NCBI RefSeq assembly: GCF_014621775.1
Contig: NZ_CP061204.1
Location: forward strand, 950,501 to 1,014,500
DNA: 64,000 nucleotides
Reading direction: 5' to 3'
From: Stenotrophomonas sp. 169
GTDB lineage: Bacteria; Pseudomonadota; Gammaproteobacteria; Xanthomonadales; Xanthomonadaceae
Position 1 is the stretch's first letter. Each line of letters begins with the position of its first letter. The position numbers were made by a program, and so were the translations under genes. This document shows, one piece after another, positions 42,036 to 51,564 of this stretch. Below the pieces are notes generated by a model that saw only the letters and a list, made by a program, of their open reading frames with translations, made no database searches and was not told the origin of the DNA.

Positions 42036-44192
42036 ATGAACCCAGGCCCCACTGCCAAGGTAGCCGCGCCCCCGCGCGCGGACGTACCCGACTATGTCCT
42101 TCAGCTTGAGCGCGCTGCGCGTTACCTGCCGCCGGAGCAGCTGCCGTTGCTGCGTCGCGCCTGGGAGGTCGGCGCCGCTGCGCATGCGGGGCAGACCCGC
42201 AAGTCCGGCGAACCCTACATCACCCATCCGGTGGCGGTGGCGCAGGTGCTGGCCGAGCTGGGCCTGGACATGGAAGCGCTGATCGCGGCGATCCTGCACG
42301 ACACCATTGAAGATACGCCGCTGACCCGGGAAGAGCTGGCCGCAGAGTTTGGCGAGCCCGTCGCCGAGCTGGTGGACGGGGTCACCAAGCTGGACAAGCT
42401 GAAGTTCCGCGACCGCCAGGAAGCGGCGGCCGAAAGCTTCCGCAAGATGCTGCTGGCGATGTCGCGCGATCTGCGCGTGATCATGATCAAGCTGGCCGAC
42501 CGCCTGCACAACATGCGTACCCTGGGTGCGCAGAGCAGCGAGGCGCGTGGCCGCATCGCCCGCGAGACGCTGGAGATCTACGCGCCCATCGCTCAGCGGC
42601 TGGGCATGAGCCTGGTCAAGAGCGAACTGCAGAACCTGGGTTTCAAGGCGTTGTACCCCTGGCGCCACGCGATCCTGGAGAAACACATCCGCAGCCAGCC
42701 AGTGGTGCGCCGCGAGGCGATGGCGCAGGTGGAAGTGCAGCTCAGCCAGCGGCTGGCGAAGGAAGGGCTCGAGCATCGGCTGGTCAGCCGGATCAAGACC
42801 CCGTGGAGCATCTACAACAAGATGCACGACGAGAACAAATCCTTCGATCAGGTCATGGACGTCTTCGGCTTCCGCCTGGTGGTGCGCAGCGTGCCGAATG
42901 CGTACCACGCGCTGGGCGCCGTGCACGCTGCCTTCAAGCCCCTCGACGGGCGCTTCCGCGATTTCATCGCGATCCCCAAGGCGAACGGCTACCAGTCGCT
43001 GCATACGGTGCTGTTCGGGCCGTACGGGTCGCCGATCGAGGTGCAGATCCGCACCGAGGAAATGGACCTGATCGCCGAGCGCGGCGTGGCGGCGCACTGG
43101 ACCTACAAGTTCGGCGGCGACACGCCCAACAGTGCACAGAGCCGTGCGCATGCGTGGATCGTCGAGCTGATCGACTCGCAGCGCGCCGCGGGCAGTTCGC
43201 TGGAATTCCTCGACAACGTGAAAGTCGACCTGTTCCCTGACGAGGTCTATCTGTTCACGCCGAAGGGCAAGATCATGGCGCTGCCGCGCAACGCCACCGC
43301 GCTGGATTTCGCCTACGGCGTGCATACCGACGTCGGCAATACGGCCGTCGCCTCGCGGGTGGACAAGAAACTGGTGCCGCTGCGGACCAAGCTGGTCAGT
43401 GGCCAGACAGTGGAAATTATCACCGCCCGCTCGGCCACGCCGAAACCGCAGTGGCTGGAGTTCGTGGTGACCAGCAAGGCGCGGACTGCCATCCGCCACC
43501 AGCTGAAACAGCTGGAGCACGAAGATGCCGTGCAGCTGGGCCATCGCATGCTGGATCGCGCGCTGGAAGCCATGGACTCTTCGTTGGAGCGGTTGCCGAA
43601 GGGGCGCCTCGATGCGTTCCTCGCCGAGCACCGGTTCCCGCGTCTGGAAGCCTTGCTGGCCGAAGTCGCACTGGGCAACTGGATGCCGAACCAGGCGGCG
43701 CAGGCGCTGATGGCCTATGCCGAGCTGCGCGGTGGTGCCCGCCATCATTCGCAGGAAAAGATCCTGATCAATGGCAGCGAGCGCGGCGTGGTGACGTTCG
43801 CCAACTGCTGCCAGCCGATTCCCGGCGATGAGATCATGGGGTACCACACCGCCGGCAAGGGCATCGTGGTGCACCGCATGGACTGCCCGAACCTGGCCGA
43901 GCTGCGCAAGTCGCCGGAGCGCTGGGTGCCGATCGGCTGGGATTCGTCGGTGTCCGGCGACTACGACACCTCGCTGGTGGTCGAGGTCGAAAACGGAACC
44001 GGCGTGCTGGCACAGCTGGCAGCCGCGATCGCACAGAGCCAGTCCAACATCGAGCGCGTCGACTACCTGGATCGCGATTTCAATGCTGCGGTGTTGGCCT
44101 TCAACGTGCAGGTCCGTGACCGCAACCACCTGGCCGAAGTGATGCGCCGCCTGCGCCGGCTGTCGGTGGTGCAATCGGTCCGCCGCCAATAG
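42036..44192 (+). CDS. spoT: Bifunctional (p)ppGpp synthetase/hydrolase SpoT
   Basis: Makes and degrades the alarmone (p)ppGpp. The 718-residue protein has an active HD hydrolase domain (His64, HDTIED at 88-93), a synthetase domain (IAIPKANGYQSLHTVLFG), a TGS domain (about 400-460, VYLFTPKGKIMALPRNATALDFAYGVHTDVG) and a C-terminal ACT domain (about 640-718). Presence of an intact HD motif marks SpoT rather than RelA. The ATG has no clear ribosome site; TTGCTG at 42001 and TAGGCT at 42025 could be a promoter giving a nearly leaderless mRNA. Confidence 0.96.
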   Translation: MNPGPTAKVAAPPRADVPDYVLQLERAARYLPPEQLPLLRRAWEVGAAAHAGQTRKSGEPYITHPVAVAQVLAELGLDMEALIAAILHDTIEDTPLTREELAAEFGEPVAELVDGVTKLDKLKFRDRQEAAAESFRKMLLAMSRDLRVIMIKLADRLHNMRTLGAQSSEARGRIARETLEIYAPIAQRLGMSLVKSELQNLGFKALYPWRHAILEKHIRSQPVVRREAMAQVEVQLSQRLAKEGLEHRLVSRIKTPWSIYNKMHDENKSFDQVMDVFGFRLVVRSVPNAYHALGAVHAAFKPLDGRFRDFIAIPKANGYQSLHTVLFGPYGSPIEVQIRTEEMDLIAERGVAAHWTYKFGGDTPNSAQSRAHAWIVELIDSQRAAGSSLEFLDNVKVDLFPDEVYLFTPKGKIMALPRNATALDFAYGVHTDVGNTAVASRVDKKLVPLRTKLVSGQTVEIITARSATPKPQWLEFVVTSKARTAIRHQLKQLEHEDAVQLGHRMLDRALEAMDSSLERLPKGRLDAFLAEHRFPRLEALLAEVALGNWMPNQAAQALMAYAELRGGARHHSQEKILINGSERGVVTFANCCQPIPGDEIMGYHTAGKGIVVHRMDCPNLAELRKSPERWVPIGWDSSVSGDYDTSLVVEVENGTGVLAQLAAAIAQSQSNIERVDYLDRDFNAAVLAFNVQVRDRNHLAEVMRRLRRLSVVQSVRRQ

Positions 44193-44207
44193 GTCGCGGG
44201 CTGCAGC

Positions 44208-44229
44208 GTAGCGCCGGGCCATGCCCGGC
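44208..44229 (+). repeat. Single GTAG palindrome (GTAGCGCCGGGCCATGC)
   Basis: One SMAG-type element, 15 bases after the spoT stop, in the position of a terminator. Confidence 0.7.
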
Positions 44230-44320
44230 AAGCGCGCAGCGCGGCCTGTTCCGGCCATCGATATCCGAGCCGTGCCCGGTACAATGAGCGCTCTGTTTTT
44301 CCTGTTACCGGAGTACTCGC

Positions 44321-44707
44321 ATGACCCGCCAGATCATCAACACTGAAAAGGCCCCGGCCGCCATCGGTCCTTACTCGCAGGCCGTGCGCGCAGGCAACAC
44401 CGTGTACTTCTCCGGCCAGATCCCGCTGGATCCCGCCACCGGCGACATCGTCGGCGTGGGTGACGTGGAAGCGCAGGCGCGTCGCGCATTCGACAACCTC
44501 AAGGCCGTCGCCGAAGAGGCCGGTGGCTCGCTGGACCAGATCGTCCGTCTGGGTCTGTACCTGACCGACCTGGCCGAGTTCGCCAAGGTCAATGCCGTGA
44601 TGCAGGACTATTTCAAGGCGCCGTTCCCGGCGCGTTCGACCATCGAAGTGTCCGGACTGCCGAAGGGCGCCAACTTCGAAGTCGATGCGGTGATGGTCAT
44701 CGGCTGA
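44321..44707 (+). CDS. ridA: RidA (YjgF/UK114) reactive-intermediate deaminase
   Basis: A 128-residue trimeric enzyme that hydrolyses reactive enamines/imines made by PLP enzymes. Typical blocks: APAAIGPYSQAVRAGNTVYFSGQIPLDP, VEAQARRAFDNLKAV, and PARSTIEVSGLPKGANFEVDAVMV with the catalytic Arg. A TACAAT at 44280 could be its -10 box. The spoT-ridA-recG order is common in gammaproteobacteria. Confidence 0.96.
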   Translation: MTRQIINTEKAPAAIGPYSQAVRAGNTVYFSGQIPLDPATGDIVGVGDVEAQARRAFDNLKAVAEEAGGSLDQIVRLGLYLTDLAEFAKVNAVMQDYFKAPFPARSTIEVSGLPKGANFEVDAVMVIG

Positions 44708-44714
44708 AACCGGC

Positions 44715-46826
44715 GTGGCACGCAAGGCCGTCGCCACCCCGGCACTGGCGCCCGCCGGTGAGGCTTCGCTGGCGATGCTTGCCGGTGTCGGTCCAGCCGT
44801 GGCCGGCAAGCTGCAGGCGCGCGGACTGGGCACGCTGCAGGACCTGTGGCTGCACTTGCCGCTGCGCTACGAGGACCGTACCCGGCTGACCCTGATCGAA
44901 GACCTGCGTGCCGGTGTGCCGGCTCAGGTAGAAGGCCGGGTCGCTGCGGTGGAGCGGGGCATGCGCTATCGGCCGATGCTGAAGGTCGCCATCGAAGACG
45001 AAGGGCGCGGCACGTTGGTGCTGCGCTTTTTTCATTTCCGCCAGCAGCAGGTCGCGCAGTTCGCGGTCGGCAACCGGCTGCGCTGCTTTGGTACGCCCAA
45101 GCCGGGTCAGGTGGGGCTGGAGATCGTGCATCCCAGCTACCAGGTGTTGGGCCGCAACGAAGATCCGGCGCTGGGTGATCGGCTGGATCCGGTGTATCCC
45201 ACGGTGGAAGGGGTCGGGCCGGCGACGATGCGCAAGCTGATCAGCCAGGCGCTCGATCGCCTGCCCGAAGAGTCCACGCTGGAACTGCTGCCCCTTGGCT
45301 GGTTGGAGGGGCTGGGGTTGCCGTCACTGCGCAGTGCACTGCTGACCGTGCATCGCCCACCGCAGGATGCGGACCTGTCCGCGCTCGCCAGCGGCATCCA
45401 CCCGGCGCAGCGGCGCTTGGCGATGGAAGAGCTGCTGGCGCACCACCTCAGCCTGCGTCGCCAGCGCATCGCACTGCAGGCGCATCACGCCCCCCCGCTG
45501 GCCGGCCCCGGCCGGTTGGCCAAGGCGCTGTTGAAGCAGCTGCCGTTTGCTCTTACCGGCGCTCAGCAGCGGGTTTTCACCCAGATCCGCGAAGACTTGG
45601 CGCGGCCCAGCCCCATGCTGCGGCTGGTGCAGGGCGATGTGGGGTCGGGCAAGACCGTAGTGGCGGCGCTGGCGGCGATGCTGGCGGTGGAGCAGGGCAA
45701 ACAGGTGGCGCTGGCTGCGCCGACCGAACTGCTGGCCGAGCAGCATCTCAACAACCTGCGGGGTTGGCTGGAGCCGCTGGGCGTGCAGGTCGCCTGGCTG
45801 GCCGGCAAAGTGACCGGCAAGGCGCGGGCCAAGGTGCTGGAGCAGGTGGCCAACGGGCAGGCACAGGTGGTGGTGGGAACGCATGCGTTGATGCAGGACG
45901 CCGTGGTGTTCCAGGACCTGGCGCTGGCCATTGTCGATGAGCAGCACCGCTTCGGCGTGCATCAACGGCTGGCGCTGCGTGACAAGGGGGCGGGCGGCAA
46001 CAGCGTGCCGCATCAGCTGGTGATGACGGCCACGCCGATTCCGCGCACCCTGGCGATGTCCGAGTACGCCGATCTGGATGTGTCGGCCATCGACGAACTG
46101 CCCCCCGGGCGCACGCCGGTGCAGACCGTGGCGCTCAACGCCGACCGCCGTCCGGAGCTGATCGAGCGCATCGCGCTGGCCTGCAGTGAAGGGCGGCAGG
46201 TGTATTGGGTGTGCACGCTGATCGAAGAAAGCGAAGAGCTGGACGCCACGCCGGCGCAGGCCACGTTCGAATCGCTGCAGGCGCTGCTGCCGGGCGTGCG
46301 CGTGGGACTGGTGCACGGGCGGCTGAAGCCGGCGGAGAAGCTGGCCACGATGGTGGCGTTCAAGGCGGGTGAGATCGACCTGTTGGTGGCGACCACCGTG
46401 ATCGAGGTAGGGGTGGACGTGCCCAATGCGTCGTTGATGGTGATCGAAAATGCCGAGCGTCTTGGTCTGGCGCAGTTGCATCAGCTGCGTGGCCGGGTGG
46501 GCCGGGGCTCTGCCGTATCGCGCTGCATGCTGCTGTACCAGATGCCGTTGTCCGCCATGGCACGTGAGCGCCTGCAGACCATGCGCGAGACCAACGATGG
46601 CTTCGTGATCGCCGAGAAGGATCTGGAGCTGCGCGGCCCCGGGGAGCTGCTGGGAACGCGGCAGACCGGACTGGCGGGGTTCCGTATCGCCGACCTGGCG
46701 CGCGATGCCGGGTTGCTGCCGGTCGTGCACGAACTGGCCGAACGGCTGCTGCAGGAGCAGCCCGGCTTGGCCGACCGCGTGGTGGACCGCTGGATCGGCA
46801 CCGCCGTGCGCTACGCCTCCGCGTGA
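44715..46826 (+). CDS. recG: ATP-dependent DNA helicase RecG
   Basis: Remodels stalled replication forks and branched DNA. The 703-residue protein has an N-terminal wedge/OB domain (about 1-260, GVGPAVAGKLQARGLGTLQDLWLHLPLRYEDRT), helicase motifs including GDVGSGKT (Walker A), DEQHRFGV (motif II), MTATPIPRTLAM (motif III) and QLRGRVGRGS (motif VI), and the C-terminal TRG region. The start is a GTG at 44715, seven bases after ridA; a GTG fits the length of other xanthomonad RecG proteins. Confidence 0.96.
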   Translation: MARKAVATPALAPAGEASLAMLAGVGPAVAGKLQARGLGTLQDLWLHLPLRYEDRTRLTLIEDLRAGVPAQVEGRVAAVERGMRYRPMLKVAIEDEGRGTLVLRFFHFRQQQVAQFAVGNRLRCFGTPKPGQVGLEIVHPSYQVLGRNEDPALGDRLDPVYPTVEGVGPATMRKLISQALDRLPEESTLELLPLGWLEGLGLPSLRSALLTVHRPPQDADLSALASGIHPAQRRLAMEELLAHHLSLRRQRIALQAHHAPPLAGPGRLAKALLKQLPFALTGAQQRVFTQIREDLARPSPMLRLVQGDVGSGKTVVAALAAMLAVEQGKQVALAAPTELLAEQHLNNLRGWLEPLGVQVAWLAGKVTGKARAKVLEQVANGQAQVVVGTHALMQDAVVFQDLALAIVDEQHRFGVHQRLALRDKGAGGNSVPHQLVMTATPIPRTLAMSEYADLDVSAIDELPPGRTPVQTVALNADRRPELIERIALACSEGRQVYWVCTLIEESEELDATPAQATFESLQALLPGVRVGLVHGRLKPAEKLATMVAFKAGEIDLLVATTVIEVGVDVPNASLMVIENAERLGLAQLHQLRGRVGRGSAVSRCMLLYQMPLSAMARERLQTMRETNDGFVIAEKDLELRGPGELLGTRQTGLAGFRIADLARDAGLLPVVHELAERLLQEQPGLADRVVDRWIGTAVRYASA

Positions 46827-46849
46827 TCCGGTGCAGGCGAGCCAAGGGA

Positions 46850-46960
46850 GGGGCCGGGCGGGAGGGGATTGCAGGGGACGGCAACAGCCGCATCCTGCGG
46901 GCCTCGTTTCGCGCCATCCATGGCGCTCAACGCCCCTGCAAGCCCCTCCCGCCCGGCCCT
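46850..46960. repeat. Core-and-arms repeat, copy B (complete)
   Basis: Arms at 46850-46877 and 46933-46960 pair at 26 of 28 positions and enclose a 55-base core (46878-46932) that includes GCCTCGTTTCGCGCCATCC. Within the core, GCGCCAT/ATGGCGC forms an inner hairpin; in copy A the same place reads GTGCCAT/ATGGCAC, a compensating change. It lies just after recG in a 450-base gap that otherwise holds GTAG palindromes. Confidence 0.8.
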
Positions 46961-47004
46961 GACACTCTGCGCGCGCGTCCGGCAAGGAAGAAAGCAGAAA
47001 GGTG

Positions 47005-47160
47005 GTAGCGCCGAGCCGTGCTCGGCGAGCGCGAAGCGCGGCCTGCATGAGGCGGTGCGATGGCGGGTAGCATCCGCGTGCTCTGGTAGCGCCGAGCCAC
47101 GCTCGGCGGATGCCGGACGCAGGCCGCGCTGCGCGCTCGCCGACCATGGGTCGGCGCTAC
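47005..47160. repeat. Cluster of three GTAG palindromes
   Basis: Direct elements at 47005-47027 and 47086-47108 (GTAGCGCCGAGCC...CTCGGCG) and an inverted element at 47139-47160 ending in CTAC. Together with copy B of the core-and-arms repeat they fill the gap between recG and the nucleoside hydrolase gene. I see no gene here. Confidence 0.78.
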
Positions 47161-47278
47161 CGGAATGCGGCAGCCTCCCGCCCGGCCCCTCCCCGGAGAA
47201 ACCGCATCACCCGATGCTGCGGTTGTATTTGCAGGTGATCGGGTGCGACACTCCGTTGCCGCTCAGAAGACGGCACCG

Positions 47279-48214
47279 ATGACCCACAAGATCCCGCTGT
47301 TGATCGACACCGACCCCGGTGTGGATGACGCCCTGGCCCTGCTGATGGCGTTCGCCGATGAGCGCCACGAGGTGGTCGCACTGACCATCGCTGCCGGCAA
47401 CGTCGGCTTGGACTACACCGTCCGCAACGCCCTCAAGCTGTGTGAAGTCGTCGGCCGGGATGATGTGCCCGTCTTCGCCGGCAGTCCGGATCCGCTGCTG
47501 CATCCTTCGGTGGATGCCGCCCATGTCCACGGGCGGGATGGCTACGGGGACGTCGACCTGCCACCCCCGGTCCGCACGGCCGAAGCCGAGCACGCCGCAT
47601 TGGCCATCCTGCGTCTTTCGCACCACCACCAGGGCGAGCTGATGCTGGTCATGCTGGGGCCGCTGACCAACCTGGCGCTGGCGCTGAAGCTGGACCCGAC
47701 GCTGCCGACCCGCATCAAGCGCATCGTGGTGATGGGCGGGGCAGTGACCTGCCAGGGCAACATCACCCCGGCCGCCGAGTTCAACATCGCCTTTGATCCA
47801 GAGGCGGCGCACGTGGTGTTTGCCGCCTTCCCGCACCTGCTGGTGTCGGATTGGGAAGCGACCGTGGCCCACGGCCTGCCGCTGCCGCAGGCAGAAACCT
47901 GGCTGGCCGCGGACTCGGACCGTGCGCGCTTCTACGAGTTGATCTCCCGAAAGACCCGCGCGCTGTCGGAGGACAGCAAGGGCGATCGCTGGTTCACCGC
48001 CGACGCGTTGGCGATGGCGTGGGCGCTCAACCCGGAGGGCGAACAGCGGGTCGAGTCGCGTCCGGTGAACATCGAACTGAACGGCGTGTTCAGCCGCGGT
48101 GCCACGATCGTCGACTGGAACCGCCAGACGGGCCAGCCGGACAACTGCGACCTGCTGATGGCGTACGACCAGAACCGCTTCGAAGCGTTGGTGCGCCACG
48201 CGCTCGGAGCCTGA
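47279..48214 (+). CDS. Inosine-uridine-type nucleoside hydrolase
   Basis: A 311-residue enzyme that splits nucleosides into base and ribose. The calcium-binding N-terminal motif is [13 protein letters not shown] (Asp10, 12, 16, 17), and [40 protein letters not shown] follow, as in the IU-NH family. The start ATG at 47279 gives the family N-terminus. Specificity for purine or pyrimidine nucleosides cannot be read from the sequence. Probably single-gene. Confidence 0.94.
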   Translation: MTHKIPLLIDTDPGVDDALALLMAFADERHEVVALTIAAGNVGLDYTVRNALKLCEVVGRDDVPVFAGSPDPLLHPSVDAAHVHGRDGYGDVDLPPPVRTAEAEHAALAILRLSHHHQGELMLVMLGPLTNLALALKLDPTLPTRIKRIVVMGGAVTCQGNITPAAEFNIAFDPEAAHVVFAAFPHLLVSDWEATVAHGLPLPQAETWLAADSDRARFYELISRKTRALSEDSKGDRWFTADALAMAWALNPEGEQRVESRPVNIELNGVFSRGATIVDWNRQTGQPDNCDLLMAYDQNRFEALVRHALGA

Positions 48215-48248
48215 CCGGGCTGCCTGTGGCCCCCCGCCACCAGGCAGG

Positions 48249-48277
48249 TTGCCCCCAGGGGCGGCGGGGCTTATAAT
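48249..48277 (+). promoter_or_regulatory. Promoter of rpmE2
   Basis: TTGCCC (48249-48254) and TATAAT (48272-48277) are exactly 17 bases apart, about 44 bases before the start codon. This is the best sigma-70-like promoter in the window. Confidence 0.72.
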
Positions 48278-48320
48278 GCCGCTCTTGCGTTTCCCTTACC
48301 CATATTTACGGTGTGAGCCC

Positions 48321-48563
48321 ATGAAGGCCGATATCCATCCCGAGTACCGCGACGTCGTCTTTCATGACGTCACCTCCGATTTCAAGATCCTGACCCGCTC
48401 CACCATGGGCGCCAAGGAAACCACCAAGTGGGAAGACGGCAACGAGTACCCGCTCGTGAAGGTCGAAATCTCTTCTGCTTCGCATCCGTTCTACACGGGC
48501 AAGCACAAGGTGATCGACACCTCCGGCCGTATCGACAAGTTCCAGAAGCGTTACGCGCGCTGA
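48321..48563 (+). CDS. rpmE2: 50S ribosomal protein L31, type B
   Basis: An 80-residue ribosomal protein. It begins [16 protein letters not shown] and lacks all cysteines, so it is the zinc-free type B form. In many bacteria type B replaces zinc-binding L31 during zinc shortage under Zur control; I see no clear Zur box near the strong promoter, so it may be the main L31 here. A hairpin follows the stop. Confidence 0.96.
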   Translation: MKADIHPEYRDVVFHDVTSDFKILTRSTMGAKETTKWEDGNEYPLVKVEISSASHPFYTGKHKVIDTSGRIDKFQKRYAR

Positions 48564-48588
48564 TACGTCGAGTTCCATGCTTGGGCCA

Positions 48589-48612
48589 GCGGCCGCGCAT
48601 TGCGCGGCCGTT
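48589..48612 (+). terminator. Terminator after rpmE2
   Basis: CGGCCGCGCA and TGCGCGGCCG pair with a minimal loop and are followed by TTTGCTTT. Confidence 0.7.
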
Positions 48613-48762
48613 TGCTTTCCGGCGTATGGCCCGCCTCACCGTATGGTGCTGGAACGCTGCGTCCGTACAGCCGTGATGCGGTGATATGCCCGTAGGCAGG
48701 GGCTACGCCGCGACGATTACTTCATCTACGACTTCCGTCTAACCCCGTGAAAATGCTGCTGT

Positions 48763-48770
48763 GCGATAAT
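48763..48770 (+). promoter_or_regulatory. Extended -10 promoter of gltA
   Basis: TGCGATAAT has the TGn extension and a good -10 box (GATAAT at 48765-48770); no convincing -35 box is seen. It is about 90 bases before the GTG start. The rest of the 48564-48860 gap shows nothing else besides the rpmE2 terminator. Confidence 0.5.
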
Positions 48771-48860
48771 GGCGCGATCCGCGGCAGAGGTCGTGGACGT
48801 CATTCACGTGCCTGACCAATGCGCTTGGGCAGGCGCCTTCCCCTTGAAGGAGCGCACACA

Positions 48861-50138
48861 GTGTCCGATCTTGATCAGGTCACGCTCAACGCCGGCGATA
48901 AGTCGGTCGTTCTGCCGGTCATCAAACCCACTCTCGGCAACGACTGCGTCGACATTTCGAAGCTGACCAAGGAAACGGGGTATTTCACCTACGATTCCGG
49001 CTTCACTGCCACCGCAAGCTGCAAGTCGGCCATCACGTACATCGATGGCGACAAGGGCGTTCTGCTGTATCGCGGCTATCCGATCGAGCAGCTCTCGGAA
49101 AAGTCGAGCTACGTCGAAGTTGCCTACCTGCTGATCAACGGCGAGCGTCCCGACGCCGCCCAGTTGAAGGCATTCAACGAAGAACTGGCTGCTGAAGCCA
49201 CCGTCGACGCGTCGATCAACACGCTGATCGGCAGCTTCGCCAAGGATGCCCATCCGATGGCGATCCTGACCGCCGCCATCGCGCAGCTGTCGGGTATCTA
49301 CCACGCGTCGCTGGACCTGGCCGACGCCGAACAGCGCCGCCAGGCCGCTGTGCGCCTGATCGCCAAGGTGCCGACCCTGTCGGCCCTGATCTACCGCCAT
49401 GGCAAGGGCCTGCCGGCGAACACGCCGGATACCTCGCTGGATTACGTCAGCCGCTTCCTGAAGCAGACCTTCGAAGCCGCCGACGGCAGCTACGACCTGA
49501 ACCAGGACGTCGTCAAGGCGCTGGACCTGCTGTTCATCCTGCACGCCGACCACGAACAGAACGCGTCGACGTCGACGGTTCGCCTGGTCGGTTCGACCGG
49601 TGCCAACCCGTACGCGTCGGTCGCCGCGGGCGTCACCGCTCTGTGGGGTCCGGCCCACGGCGGTGCCAACGAAGCCGTGCTGAAGATGCTGGAAGAGATC
49701 GGTTCGGCCGACAACGTCGAGTCCGCCGTGCTCAAGGCCAAGGACAAGACCTCCGGCTTCCGCCTGATGGGCTTCGGCCACCGCGTGTACAAGAACTTCG
49801 ACCCGCGCGCCAAGGTCATCGGCGAGATGACCGGCAAGGTGCTGAAGCAGCTGGGCGTGCAGGATCCGCTGCTCGACGTGGCGGTGAAGCTGGAACAGGC
49901 GGCGCTGCAGGACGAGTACTTCGTTGCCCGCAAGCTGTACCCGAACGTCGATTTCTACAGCGGCATCATCTACAAGGCGCTGCAGATTCCGACCGAGATG
50001 TTCACCGTCATGTTCGCGCTGGGCCGTACCTCCGGCTGGGTCGCGCATTGGCTGGAGCAGCAGGTCGATCCGGAAATGAAGATCGGTCGTCCGCGCCAGG
50101 TCTATACCGGTAGCGACGTGCGCGACTACGAAGGCTGA
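48861..50138 (+). CDS. gltA: Citrate synthase (type II)
   Basis: Condenses oxaloacetate and acetyl-CoA to citrate in the TCA cycle. The 425-residue protein is the hexameric type II form with GLLLYRGYPI-like GVLLYRGYPIEQL, the catalytic His in WGPAHGGANEAV, His in MGFGHRVYKNFDPR, and Asp in DFYSGIIY. The start is GTG at 48861 (VSDLDQVTLNAGDK), with AAGGAG 8 bases upstream; an ATG at 48819 lacks this support. A strong terminator follows. Confidence 0.96.
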   Translation: MSDLDQVTLNAGDKSVVLPVIKPTLGNDCVDISKLTKETGYFTYDSGFTATASCKSAITYIDGDKGVLLYRGYPIEQLSEKSSYVEVAYLLINGERPDAAQLKAFNEELAAEATVDASINTLIGSFAKDAHPMAILTAAIAQLSGIYHASLDLADAEQRRQAAVRLIAKVPTLSALIYRHGKGLPANTPDTSLDYVSRFLKQTFEAADGSYDLNQDVVKALDLLFILHADHEQNASTSTVRLVGSTGANPYASVAAGVTALWGPAHGGANEAVLKMLEEIGSADNVESAVLKAKDKTSGFRLMGFGHRVYKNFDPRAKVIGEMTGKVLKQLGVQDPLLDVAVKLEQAALQDEYFVARKLYPNVDFYSGIIYKALQIPTEMFTVMFALGRTSGWVAHWLEQQVDPEMKIGRPRQVYTGSDVRDYEG

Positions 50139-50165
50139 TCGCGCAGCTGCTTCGTAGTGAAGAAC

Positions 50166-50192
50166 GCCCCGCACTGCGGGGCTTCTTTTTTT
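50166..50192 (+). terminator. Terminator of gltA
   Basis: GCCCCGC and GCGGGGC pair around ACT, followed by TTCTTTTTTT. It also separates gltA from the convergent sensor-kinase gene. Confidence 0.88.
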
Positions 50193-50226
50193 CTGGCGCA
50201 CGGTGGGTGACACGCGGGTGGCCGCC

Positions 50227-51564
50227 TCATCGGCGGTCGTGACGGGGCAGGAAAAGCGTCAGGCAGGCACCGCCCAAGGCCGAGTCGTCGATATCGACGC
50301 GACCGCCGTGGCGCTCGGCGATGGTGCGCACCATCGCCAGGCCGAGTCCGAATCCACCTGCCGTTTCGCTCAGGCGGACGTAGGGCGTGAACACGTCCTG
50401 GCGATGTGCGGGCGGAATGCCCGGGCCGTCGTCTTCCACACGCAGGTGCAGCCCATCCCGGCGCATCTCCGCGCTGATCCTGACCTCGGCCCGTGCGTGA
50501 CGGACTGCGTTGCCCAGCAGGTTGCGCACAGCCAGTTCCAGCGCGACGGCATTGGCATGTACACCGGTGCCGGGCGCGCATGCCAATCGCAGGCGCGGCC
50601 CCTTTTGGTTCATGAAGTTGGCGGCGGCTGAGTGCAGCAGGTCGGGCATGTCCACCCAGTTCAGCTCCACCAGCGGCATCCGGCCAAAGCGGACATATTC
50701 CACCCCCGCCGACGTCAGGTCTTCCAGCCATTGCAGGTCGGCCTGCATCTCGCGCAGCAGATCGTGCGCGCCACTGTCGGCCGCTGCACAGGCCTCTTCC
50801 ACCAGGCTGGCCGTGAAACGCAGTCGTGTGATAGGCGTGCGCAGCTCATGTGCCATGGCCTGTCCCATCAAACGCTGGCCGTCCAGCAGCGTGCGCATCT
50901 GCTGCGCCATATCCTGCAGCACCCGACCCAGCGAACGAAGCAGGTGGGTGCGCAGCGTGGGTATGGGATGGTCGAACGCGTTGGCCCGCAGGTGATGCAC
51001 GGTGTCGTGCAGCACATGCACGTCATGCCACAGTCGGTGGATCAGGAAGTACAAGGGCAGAGCGATGGCGGCCACCACGGTGGACAACAGGCCCAACAGG
51101 TAGAGCACCTCGCTGGCGTGCAGCTCGGACAGGTCCGGCAGCGTGTCGACGACGCGGACCAGGGTGACGGCCTGGTCGGTAGTGCCCAGGCGCTGGTTGC
51201 TGTAGGCGCCGTGCGAGGTCATGATGATTTCGCCCTTCGACAGCGCGCTCCGCTCGCTTTCAGGGACGAGTGCCTGCACCTGGTCCAGTGGTCGCAGGTA
51301 GATGGGGTAGCCGAATACCGCCTGCAACGCCTCCATCTCTTTCCTGCGGTCGCCCGCGCCGCGGCTCAACAGCCGTTGGGCAATCAGGGCGTGGGTCCCC
51401 TCCACCTCGTAACGCATCGACTGGTCATACGTGTCATCGCTCCAACGCTCCCACATCATCGTGCCGGTGAACAGCAGGACCAATTGTGCAGTCACGAAGG
51501 CGGCGCAGTAGCGGATATAGAGGGGCAGGCGTCCGCGCAGGCGCGTGGGCGGGGTCATTCCCAT
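50227..51564 (-). CDS. Sensor histidine kinase (OmpR-type pair, RstB-like)
   Basis: A 445-residue inner-membrane kinase: TM1 about 15-37, a periplasmic sensor of about 115 residues, TM2 about 152-176, HAMP-like linker, dimerisation box MAHELRTPITRL with phosphoacceptor His239, N box (NLLGNAVRHAR), G1 (DDGPGIP) and G2 (GFGLGLAM). It should phosphorylate the response regulator encoded just upstream, whose stop overlaps its start by 10 bases. The signal is unknown; architecture resembles RstB. Confidence 0.92.
   Translation of the reverse strand: MGMTPPTRLRGRLPLYIRYCAAFVTAQLVLLFTGTMMWERWSDDTYDQSMRYEVEGTHALIAQRLLSRGAGDRRKEMEALQAVFGYPIYLRPLDQVQALVPESERSALSKGEIIMTSHGAYSNQRLGTTDQAVTLVRVVDTLPDLSELHASEVLYLLGLLSTVVAAIALPLYFLIHRLWHDVHVLHDTVHHLRANAFDHPIPTLRTHLLRSLGRVLQDMAQQMRTLLDGQRLMGQAMAHELRTPITRLRFTASLVEEACAAADSGAHDLLREMQADLQWLEDLTSAGVEYVRFGRMPLVELNWVDMPDLLHSAAANFMNQKGPRLRLACAPGTGVHANAVALELAVRNLLGNAVRHARAEVRISAEMRRDGLHLRVEDDGPGIPPAHRQDVFTPYVRLSETAGGFGLGLAMVRTIAERHGGRVDIDDSALGGACLTLFLPRHDRR

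Noticed and set aside
41994..44258. 754-codon minus-strand frame opposite spoT
   Set aside because: Antisense shadow of a clear spoT gene; no recognisable domain.
45324..47147. 607-codon minus-strand frame opposite recG
   Set aside because: Antisense shadow that also runs into the downstream repeats.
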